Of a DNA stretch of 64,000 nt, positions 47,015 to 59,000 are shown piece by piece (position 1 is the first letter of the stretch; every line of letters begins with the position of its first letter). Made by a program: the position numbers and the translations under genes. A model generated the notes under the pieces. The model did not search any database, was not told where the DNA came from, and saw only the letters and a list, made by a program, of their open reading frames with translations. Location of the stretch: assembly GCF_001625305.1 (NCBI RefSeq), contig NW_017804653.1, positions 385,446 to 449,445 on the forward strand, read 5' to 3'. This DNA comes from Branchiostoma belcheri. Its lineage: Eukaryota; Chordata; Leptocardii; Amphioxiformes; Branchiostomatidae.

Positions 47015-50000
47015 ATGGGATGCTCGGCGTCGGTCAAGTTCGCGGACCTGAAGAGAGACTCTCTCCCCGAACCCGAGGCGCCGCTCCCGCCCGACCCCAG
47101 ACTCCCGCTCGATCCCTGGCAGAAATTCTACCTGGAGAAGTCGTGGAAAACCGTGGCCAGGAACATAGACAAGGCCGGGATGATCATGTTTGTGAAGTAA
47201 GTCTTTCTGTCATCCTTTTAGATTTAAATCTGCATCTTCCGAAATTTCTTTACCTGTGGGAACATTTGGAAGGCAGTTTGATATGGTATTTTTGTTTTAG
47301 CCTACGACTTGAAAGAGCAGATATTGTCTAAATAGACAATGATAGGATGGCCATGTTTGTTAAGTAAGTCTTTATGTCATTCTTTTGAATTTATACCTGC
47401 ATTGCGTAACATTACGACAATCAGAAAGGCAATTCTTTACTGGCGGGAAAATTTTTGAAGGAAATTTGACAGATGGTATTTTTGCTTTAGCCTCTACCAG
47501 GCTTCATGAGAGGCTTGAAAGAGTAGGCATTGTCTAAATAGATAACATGCCGGGGGAGTTAGTCAACTGAAGGAGTATTTGCTGCCCCCTTGGTAGTATT
47601 TTACACATGCATGATGTTTAAGAAATATTCGTTTAAGATAGCGAATCCATAGCTAGCCTTTTTCATCTGTTGACAATGTAAAATACGTCTCCTATCACAT
47701 CACGTAAATACGTGATATTTCACTCGCCTTCCTAGAAAGGATCAGCAGGCTTGAAGAGGCCACATGTGATATAAAACGCTGCTGAGTCAATACGAGTTGT
47801 CAGGACCGCTGCAAATCTTCGCGCCTGCACAGACCATATCTGTCGGAATCAATAGTACTGATATCCCCAGGCTATAATAGCTCACAGCGGGATCCTTTGT
47901 AGCCTTTCTTTCACACAACGTACGGTGCACCTACGATGGAGAATTGTTGCATCCAGAACCGTGCTGCATCCAACACCATGCTCGTGCACGCGATTCTGGA
48001 TTGTCCACGGGTATCCAGAACCATATCTGGGATAACCTACGATTGAGGATTGTTGCATCCAGAACCGTGCAATATCCAGCAACATTATCGAGCACGCGAT
48101 TCTGGATTGTCCATGCGTATCCAGAACCATATCTGGGATAACTGTTTGTTTTTTGATACCCAGAGACTATTCAGAACCATGCTTAATCCTAACTCTAAGC
48201 TATCCAAGCATAGAACTGGATAAGTACAGTTCTGGATATGATAAGGATTTTTTTCGCAATATAATGATTGTGTTGCGGTGTACATGTAGATTTGAGAAGA
48301 AACGGGTGCAATTTTTAAAAAATTGAACGTACGACGATGTTGTTGCAGGAAAAACGTCGTTGCACCGTATGTGGCCTGGGCTTTACTGATAATGATAACG
48401 TGTGCATTGTGTGAGAGCCTATTTTTATCCCGTGCTTCAACTGCTGTATCCAAGTTCATTATTTCGCTAAGAAGGTGTAGTGCAGTGTAACGTGGATAAA
48501 ATAACGAAAAATCCTAACGCACTTTTATCTGTTGTAATGTTCAAAGTGATAGCAAGAGCCCATTGTTGAAGGAAACGGCATTATTAACAGTTTGTGTAGG
48601 TTAGTTTCTCGCCCTGTATCGCTTGTCAGTGGCAGAATAGATCGGGTAGCTATCCTTAACTTGTACGAAAATGTCTCCGGGCAGACTAGTCTGATTTGTA
48701 TTTGGTTTATTCTCGTCTAGCTTGCGGACACCCTTGACAGCTACTAGAAAGTAGCTAGAATAGGATAGATTTCAGGTTAGGTCTCATCAGCAAGATGTTC
48801 AGATGCCGTTCAAAACAGGCCAGAAAACACTTCCTGGCCAAGGGGAAAAAAAGACTGGATAGACACAAGACCCTCTGCATGCCCCCCCCCNNNNNNNNNN
48901 NNNNNNNNNNNNNNNNNNNNNNNNNNNNNNNNNNNNNNACTTTTTATCTAAAGGTCCAAGATTTTTCTTTAAAACATGGACTGATTCATGTCACCAGCCA
49001 GGCTGGAATCGTCATTGAAAAAAAGTTATCTCTGATTTTTTTTTTCTTTTGTAAATACCTCTAAAAACACGCAGGAAATGCCATTTCAGAAGGTTCATTT
49101 TTCAAAATTTTCCGGGGGAGCATACTCCCGGACCCCCCTAGGAACCTCCCGCATTCGGCGCTCGCTGGTCTATCAAGCAGTGGGAAGACCCCCCCCCCCC
49201 ATTCAAAATCCTGGCTACGGGCATGCTACGGGTTACTATTAAAAATATCTGCCTGTTACTAGTATACTGACTCTGGACTGTAGTGTACAAAACGTTGCCT
49301 CCTGTGTAGATAGACCCTCTGCTGGGTGGCTTTGATTTGCCGATTTAACACCGGCGTATCCGTCGCACTGGTTCATGGAAAGCCTCAAGGAGATACAAAA
49401 TCTCTGCAAAGATCAAAGGACTTTCTCCGCCATGAAATAGCGTTATCTATAAACGCGTGAGCACCACTTTGAAACCTCGTTTACCAGCGAAGTGAAAATT
49501 GATTTCCAGCTGTTGCCAGACAGACCCTAAGGAGTAGCTGGAATAGGTTGAAACAGACTTGATAATTTGCCAGAGTGTGATGTAAGCAGGAAAAGCCCGG
49601 TTTACTCAGTGTAGGTGATTGGAACTTCTTTGGCGGCTGGCAAATTATTCTCCTCTATTAGAAGACTAATCTTCCAATTTCTTGTAACACCAAGAGGCAT
49701 TCCTGTTGGAGACTCCTGAGGCCTAAAATTTGATGGCTTCTGTATAATATTTCATGGTCGTAAACCTGGAGAGACTAAAATGTTTTGGTGACATATTTAG
49801 GTGTGCTGTGTATCTATCAACATCATCGATATCTAGCGTTCTACGCTAAGCAAAGTAGCTTTTTGTACACGCGCGCGCAAACATGCACTTACTCATACAA
49901 CTGTATCTGTCCTTGGTGCTGAAAACTCCCCCCACACAACATATACCTGTCCTTGGTGCTGAAAACTATCCCCACATATCATACATCTTATCCATTACAG

Positions 50001-53000
50001 TTGTGGCTCCATGAAATTGATAAATTCAGAAACGCACTTGCACATTCACGTTACATCCTCTTCAATGATCCATCTGAGTACTGTGGACATAAAATCCCCA
50101 GTACGTGCAAATGACGGGTAAGTAGTACTTCAGCGTTTTCATCATATGCACTTCGAAATATAGACGTCAAAAAAATCTACAGACATCCTCTTACACCGCA
50201 CTCTACAGTGTATTAAAGTGTCATCGACATCTACGAGCGCCCATGTCAACGAGTTCAACAAGTAATGTCAGAAGAGTACTGCGTTATAGCCAACAGGTTT
50301 CATACTCTAGATCTTATAACTGTAGCTTCAGTAGAGTCGTTTGAAAGTCGCCTGAAATTATGTATGAAATAGTTTTGACAGGCCTGAGTTCTGTATGGAA
50401 GGGAGCATTGTTGCATTGTTTATTTATTTATTTATTTATTCAAGCTTTGCCACAAGTGGAAGGGAAGGGAGAAACAGGTGGAGACCACCTTTACAGGCTC
50501 CCTCCCCAAAGACATAAATGACATTGCAATCAATCATAGTTAAAACTAATTAAACATATTGCACAACATCATAAGTAGACAATAATAACAATATATATAA
50601 TTGCACAATTTCATAATAGCTAGATCTCTGCACATGTACATCCGGCCGTGGAAGTGCCCCATGTCTACCGTGGCCTTATTGCCAGACATGTGGCACACCG
50701 ACAAGCAGACGTCCACGTGCAGAGATTGTCAGTAACAAAATGATCATTAAATCTCTTGGTCAGTAATTGTACGGTACCACCTGACATACTATCCACACAG
50801 TATACCAGTACAAATAGATGCTACAGAGTATACCCTCTGACATTCACCAAAAGTCTCGTAAACGAAGATATTCTGCTTTACTTGCTTCTTTGACTTCACC
50901 ATTGCATGGGCAACATATTAGCGGAGGGGGAGACAAAGTATGTGATCTAGATGACCTTTTCATGTTGTCTCTCTGGATTTTCTGCTTCCGAATTTTTCCG
51001 ATATTTCCTGTCGTCAAGGCCACATTATCCTGACTGAAGCGGTACTCGAAGCGGTAGTCCGTGACGGATGAGTCTACTTGTCACGTTAAGAGGTGTTCCA
51101 GGCCCGCGGTGACTGCGTAGTCGCGCCCGCGCATGACGTTAAAGCGCCGCCGTAAAGTCTCTTTGAAATGTTGCCGTCCTTGGGACGGATTCAGAAACTC
51201 GTAAACAAGTGTGTTCAGTGTAACCGACAGTAACCTCGTGTTATAGTATATGTAGGTGGGGAAAAGATATTGGGTGTTGCAATTTTTTGCAGAAGTGCGC
51301 GAGCACACGCACTCATACACGCAGAAATATAGTAGCTGTCCTTGGTGCTGAACGCTATCCACACACGTGCGCGCAAATACACATATACTATTAGTAATAC
51401 TCGCATACAGGTATGCCTGTCCTTGGTGCTGAACGCCATCCATACGCGCGCGCGTGCAAATACACATATACTCACACACAGATATGCCTGTCCTTGGTGC
51501 TGAACGCCATCCATACACGAGCGCGTGCAAATACACATACACTATTAGTAATACTCGCATACAGATATGCCTGTCCTTGGTGCTGAAAGCCATCAATACG
51601 TGCGCGCGTGTGTGGATAGCATTCAGCAGCAAGGACAGATACTATACTTGCGTGCATGAGTATGTGTGGATGGGGTTCAGCACCAAAGACACGCTACGAT
51701 TTTCTTCTGATGCCATGAAATACGTAAATTTCTAGCTTTTCTAAACAATTTCTTCGACATACTTGTTTGTCACATTTTATACATCGCGCCCACTCTTCAT
51801 CTGTTTATCCACTTAGTCTGTTTACTCTGCTCTGTCTTAAATGAAGTACTGGCGTAACCAAGCTCTCGACTTTACAATGCAGAATGACAGAGAACAGGCT
51901 TGATTTACTTGTAGAAAGGAAGCTTTCAGCATCTCAACGTCCTCTCTTTTGAGTAGCGTTAGCCCAAGAGACATGCATGATGTATTCTCCTTCTTATCTA
52001 GAGTTAAGTTTGTCCTTGAAGTCGCGGTGTTGGCGTTTGTCTTAGAAGCAGGCAGATGTCTTCACGTCTCCTCCCAAGGAGACTTACATTCAGATACACC
52101 AGCAGCGTGAAATTTGGTTTTAAAGAAGACCGAAAGGAAGAGCGGGTCTAGAACCCCTGACCTTTAGGTCTAAGGTTGGGATCACTAATTACCTAAGACT
52201 TCGGCACGGCGACTGAAAAAAATCAATAAAAATCTATAGTTCGTCGTCTTTGCACAACTGAAGGAAGTCCGCCCCTGCATTAGGAGTGAATCAGCGGCTG
52301 TAAGACTGGCACAAAGGTAGTTATCATCGGTCTATACGTACTCCCCGGGACGCCACTAGAGTAATTGTTAACCGTCTGCACGGTTCTAATGGACTTGCCG
52401 CCGAATTGATATATATATACAGAAAGTATAGACTTTTAAAAAGGCATTCAATGGAATTTCAGCGTGGCGAAACAAGAAATATTCTGGATGAGGAAATCTG
52501 TCTGATATTGACATTTACTGCAATTTCTAAACACATTTTTGTCATCATTTCATACTTGAAGCGATTGAAATAGCCCTTAAACAAGCTACTTCAGGTTCCT
52601 CGTTATTATTTTTCGCTACCGCCCATAAATAGCTAGAACCAGCCTACAAAGTGGGGTCGTGTGGCGTAGCGGTAGCGTGTTCGACTCGGAACTAAGAGGT
52701 CCCGGGTTCGAACCCTACTTTGTCACCGATCTTGTGCCCTTGGGAAAGGCACCTTACACGACTTTCCTCACTTCACTCAGGTAAAAATGAGTATACCAGA
52801 ATGATCATTATCATGATCGTGGGCATTAAAACGAAAAACAAAAAAGAAACAGCGAAATCGTATTTTTTTGCCTCAGAGATAAATCAGTATACCGAGGGAT
52901 TGGGATGATTCAACTCGGTACATAAATAAATCGTCCGAAAAGAGACTTTGAATATCCAGCATATGCTAATTTGTATTGGATGCCTTTAACGACCCTTTTG

Positions 53001-56000
53001 GAGGGCCATTCACTCACTCTAGAATGTAATAGAGACAAAATTATCTACAGGATTGTTAACTACACTAGACTATGTTGCTAGGGAAAAGCTATAAACTAAC
53101 GGCTGGATGACTGTTAGAAGCCTATAAAGACTGCATCAAAGAGTAGGAAAGAATACTGAGTTTCAAAATTGTTGACTCAGAGCTTGCGTTTGATACAAGG
53201 AAAGACGTAAAAATAATTCATTCACTCATTGTAGAATGTAATAGAGACAAAATTATCTGCAGGATTGTTAACTACACTATACTATATGGCTAGGGAATGC
53301 TATAAACTAACGTCTGCATGACCATTAGAAGCCTATAAAGACTGCATCAAACAGTAGGAAAGAATACTGAGTTTCAAAATTGTTGACTCAGAGCTTGCGT
53401 TTAATACAAGGAAAGACGTAAAAAATAATTCATTCACTCACTGTAGAATGTAATAGAGACAAAATTGTCTGCAGGATTGTTAACTACACTAGACTATGTT
53501 GCTAGCGAATGCTATAAACTAACGTCTCGATGACCTTTGGAAGCCTATAAAGACTGAATCAAAGAGTAGGAAAGAATACTGAGTTTCAGAATTGTTGACT
53601 CAGAGCTTGCCTTTTATACAAGGAAAGACGTAAAAAATAATTCATTCGCTCACTGTAGAATGTAATAGAGACAAAATTATCTGCAGGATTGTTAACTACA
53701 CTAGACTATATGGATAGGGAAATGCTATAAACTAATGTCTGGATGACCGTTAGAAGTCTATAAAAACTGCATCAAAGAGTAGGAAAGAATACTGAGTTTC
53801 AAAATTGTTGACTCAGAGCTTGCGTTTAATACAAGGAAAGACGTAAAAATAATTCATTCACTCATTGTAGAATGTAATAGAGACAAAATTATCTGCAGGA
53901 TTGTTAACTACACTAGACTATATGGATAGGGAAATGCTATAAACTAATGTCTGGATGACCGTTCATAAAGACTGCATCTATATCAAAGAGTGGGAAAGAA
54001 TACTGAGTTTCAAAATTGTTGACTCAGAGCTTGCGTTTACTACAAGGAAAGACGTAAAATAATTCATTCTCCTCCTTAAGATCTGTAGTACTAGTAGGAT
54101 TACCTAGACAAAAAAATGATCTTTAAGATTTTTACGAAGAAGGTCGGATTGGTGACCAGGTAATAGTTGAAAAATTACTACTGTCCTAGTCGCTTTAACA
54201 CCATTAGGATTATTGAGAATACAGCGAAGGCATTTATAAGCTTATAGACCACAGGTGCGATAAAAGCTTTTTAGAGGATTTTCCAAGTCTTTCTGCGGTT
54301 GTTGGTCCAAACAAAAAGCCTTGTCAAAGTTCAAGTCCATCTGTTAAAGGATGAAAGGCTTTAGATAAGAAAGTGACGAAACGACTGACAAACTAAATCG
54401 CCTACCTGGTAAGAAGGGGCCATTAGTATAGACACGCATGGCATAGAACCAAGGTATACTTTCAAAGGGCTAAAACACAATGTTTGAAGTTGCTCTAGAT
54501 CATTACCCTTTGCTCCCACCATCACACACGGAGAAAGTTTTAAAGCTTTTAAAACTTTACATCAAAGGAAGGTGGTTCAGTCAACGAAAACCTTTACAGT
54601 ACATCACATATATATCATGTGTACAGATCAAAGCACACTTATCACATTGTTTTCGGCCTAGTGGAGCATTTGATTCCCGAAAAACGAAAACATTCTGCGT
54701 CACGATGTTTTCCAACTGCTAAGAATGATAAATGTGAGCGGTGAAGCAGTTAGCCTGGAATCCCAGACTCCTTAAGGCGGATTCCCTTACAACAACCGCC
54801 TAGTCTGGGTATCAGACTATTTTCAGGGCCTACGCAGGCCAGTTCCTCGGCTCCAGAGCAGCCTAAACAGACCAGCTCCTCGGCTCCAGGGCCTACACAG
54901 GCAAGCTCCTCGGCTCCGGCCAGGGCCTACACAGGCCGGCTCCTCGGTTCCAGGGCCTACATAGGCAAGCTCCTCGGCTCCAGAGCCTACACAGACAAGC
55001 CCCTCGGCTCCAGGGCCTACACAGGCCAGTTCCTCGGCTCCAGGGCCTATACAGGCCAGCTCCTCGGCTCCAGAGCCTACACAGGGCAGTTCCTTGACTC
55101 TAGGGCCTACACAGGCCAGCTCCTTAACTGCAGGGCCAACATACCCAAGAAAATTTTACCACATTGTCACAAACACCCCCTATTTTTTTAGCTGGATGTT
55201 GGAAGGTGAGAGGTGGGTCAAAACAATAGATGGGCACGCGAAACTTTAAATCTTGCTGATAACGGCAGTATTACTGGACGATGCAAGCAGATTATACATC
55301 AATGAATCCCGTGATGTATTTCCCGTAGGGTTATATAGGGAAATCCGGGTTAAATTGTCGGACTAACCTGGGTAACCAAATAATGAACGCTGACGAGGCG
55401 GAATGTGCTGTTTTCGGGTCAGGAGGTGATGGAGCGCGAAGAATTAATTCTCAAAGCCGACATTGATTGAAGGTTAAATCTTTAGTCTAAGAGTAAGATT
55501 ATGGTCACATTTCGTCAAAGCTGGTAGGGAAATGCTGGAATAAGCACAGTAAATGGCGAATCGTTGTGTCATGTTTGTAAAGTAAAATCATGTTGATTGG
55601 TAGTTTTACAATGGATGGTTTTACAGTGTGTGTTTCTGTGGATGGCGTTCAGCACCAAGGACATGCATGTTTGTATGTATGAATATGCGTGTATTTGCGC
55701 GCTAGTTTGTGTGGATGGCGTTCAGCACCAAGGACAGGCATGTTTGTATGTATGAGTATGCGTGTATTTGCGCGCTAGTTTGTGTGGATGGCGTTCAGCA
55801 CAAAGGACAGGCATGTTTACGTGTATTCGTATGCGCGTATTTGCGCACGCGATTGATGGATGGCGTTCAGTACCAAGCACAGACACGTTTACGTGTGTTT
55901 GCGCGTATTTGCGCACGCGATTGATGGATGGCGTTCAGCACCAAGGACAGACAAGTTTACGTGTGTTTGCGCGTACTTGCGCACGCGATTGATGGATGGC

Positions 56001-59000
56001 GTTCAGCACCAAGGACAGACACGTTTACGTGTGTTTGCGCGTATTTGCGCACGCGATTGATGGATGGCGTTCAGCACCAAGGACAGGCACATTTACGTGT
56101 CTTTGCGCGTATTTGCGCACGCGATTGATGGATGGCGTTCAGCACCAAGGACAGACATGTTTACCAGTGTATGCGCGTATTTGCGCACGCGATTGTGTGG
56201 GTGGCTTTCAGCACCAAGGACAGACACGTTTATGTGTGTTTGTGCGTATTTGCGCACGCGATTGTGTGGATGGCATTCAGCACCAAGGACAGGCATGTTT
56301 GCGTGTGTGAATATGCGCGTATTTGCGCACGCGATTGTGTGGATGGCATTCAGCACCAAAGACAGGCATGCCTGCGTGTATGAAAATGAGCGTTTTGCGT
56401 GCTTTTTGTGGATAGCGTTCAGCACCAAGGACAGGTACATTTGACTATCATGGATCTACTTCTCTAAATCTTATTCTCTCCTTCCTTCTATCCTTCCACG
56501 ACTACCCAGAGATCCAGCAGAAGTTGGCCCCAACTCAGATACCTTACAGACGATGAAGTTGTGAACAGTATCTACCTCATGAACCTTCTACTCCTCCAAA
56601 TCTCATTCTCTCCTTCCATAAATCTATTCCCAGGTTACTGCACGACTACCCAGAGGTCCAGCAGAAGTGGCCCCAGCTAAGACACCTGACAGACGATGAA
56701 GTTATGAACAGTGTCTACCTCTTGAACCTGGCCAGGCGGATTTTCGACACGCTGGACCACGCGATAGACTCTCTGGACGACCTGGACTATCTCATCCCGC
56801 TGCTGAAGAGACTGGGGCAGATACACGCCGACATGAAAATCATGGATCCCGAGGATATATGGGTATGTATGAGACCAAAACCAGCCAACAAACAAAGCTT
56901 ACTAACAAACAAACAAATGCATTTACTTTCATGGTGGATTTAGTTCAGTGTGTCATGGACATGGAATATATCTTGGAAGGAGACCAAAATAAATAGATAA
57001 ACAAACAAACAAATAAACAAACAAACAAACAAAAAATGCATTAAATTTCGCAGTGGGTTTTATTTCTCGGCATACATGTAAAGGCCTAACATTAAAACTA
57101 TGTAAATACGATCATTTCATTTCATTTTGATGGAATTCACTCTTTGATATTATTTGTTTATTTTCAAATGTTTTACGAGTAGTCCAAAAACAGTCCAAAA
57201 TTGCGTCTTGTAACCCGATATTTTTTAACGGCCCTAGCAATGGGAAAGAATACCGTAGGAACAGACTGCGCCGTGATAAGAAAATGGAAGTGGCTGGTGC
57301 ACAAATAAACGTAAAATGAATTTGTTTTCAAGTCTAAATCTGTCCACACGCCGACGCCACTGAGTCGCAAAGTCGAGAATTGTTGCGACAAGTGCCGGAG
57401 AACAACTAGCACCACGCCTGACAGTCTGGCTACCTCATTGACCTGATTTTACGTTGACAGCCGCTGTCAGCTGAAATTATCCCTGTCCCAACTTACTTAT
57501 TCTGTGATCGATTAGCCGAAAGACTGGGTCAAATTAGGAAGGCTTAGGCAACATTTATTTTAACATTTGCGAAGGGCATAGAATTTGAAAGCTTTCTGTT
57601 AATTTGTAGTCACTTTAAAGGACGTATCCTCAAGTCTGTTTACAACTTATGGTAACATTACATGTATGTCATAACACTAGTCATTTTGATAGATTCTAGT
57701 ACTGGAAACATCACCAGTAGCATGCAATTCAGGATAGTCGGGATTTGAATAAAAAAATAAGGTCAATATAATTGGCCAGGGGAGTAAGGGTAATATTTCC
57801 CCCGAGTGCTCGGTAAAATGTAGGTAAATTATTCTCAATACTAGAGTTCCCCGATCTCATACCTTCGCCAAAGGATGTTAAACTTTATGACTGACAAATT
57901 ATAGATTATTCCCCCCTGATTTAAGAAATAGCAACCTAATTTTCGTGAATTATATCATTTTATCATAATCTCAACCAAAAGAAAGTCTTATGTTAACAAA
58001 CAATGCATTCTAACATTTCCTAATAAATTATGCAAACGAGGTCCTGATTTGAATAAATTATGTTTAATGATGTTCACCTCAATTTAACTTTCAAATACCA
58101 GAAGTATGAAATTCCAGGCAGTTATCATTACATAATTTTAAAATTTCTCATTAATTATGCAAATTAAGTCATTATTAACATAATCAATATCTTCCTGTGT
58201 TTCTCTCGTTGTCAATTACCAATGTCACAAGCTTCAATTGTCCTATCATGGAATGCAGCTGATTTATAGAATTTCCCCATTAATTATGCAAATTGCATCC
58301 ATATTTGCATAATTGTCACATAATTATATTAAGCATCACGTAAGCTACCTACATACCGAAAATTACGACGATCCGTCAACTGGTTCTTGAGTTATCCCCT
58401 TTTGAATATTTTCAAGAATATATCCCTGCAGTTCCAGAGCAAGCCGCTAGTCACTTTTTCCCCATCACAAGAGCTATCTATCATCCAAATTTCATCACCA
58501 TAGCATGTCTAGATCATGAGATATCAAAACCGGAAGTTCAGCTGCAGTACCATAACAAGCCGCTAGGGGGTCCAAAATCTAATCATTTTGAGGTCTCATC
58601 AAGACCTACCCACCTACCAAGTATCAAGACAATCCATCAAGGCCTTCTCAAGTTATCGTGTTTACAGACACACACACACACACATACACGAACGCCCCTG
58701 AAAACATAACCTTCTTGGCGAAGGTAATAGCCTGCGTAGTTAGTCTGGGAGATACTAATTATGAAACGGTCGGAACATCATCTGTAATGCCTACAATAGA
58801 CAAAATTGGTTCTGGGTAGAAATTAATCATAGCGGTCATCCATGACATCATATTCACATTACAAGGTGATATTCACAACCTTTTCATCGTCATTATTATT
58901 CCTGTTTTCTTGGCTGATTGCATTGCTCTGGACGATTAGTTTTAATTTGCAAAGTTATGGTCTGAAATTGGTTCATGGGCGACTGACAAAAACGGGTAGA

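Noticed and set aside
51081-51632. A 183-codon minus-strand frame
   Set aside because: Most of it translates the RE1-like minisatellite; only the last 60 codons look receptor-like and are listed separately.
52645-52730. tRNA-like sequence
   Set aside because: Same reasoning: SINE body follows and no proper cloverleaf could be drawn.
53010-55140. Regular repeats that might suggest a CRISPR array
   Set aside because: Repeats are 212 bp or 30 bp head-to-tail without unique spacers, and the genome is eukaryotic.
55709-56444. Overlapping open frames of 60-126 codons on both strands
   Set aside because: They repeat every 68 bp with the minisatellite and shift frame from unit to unit; they are by-products of the tandem repeat, not proteins.
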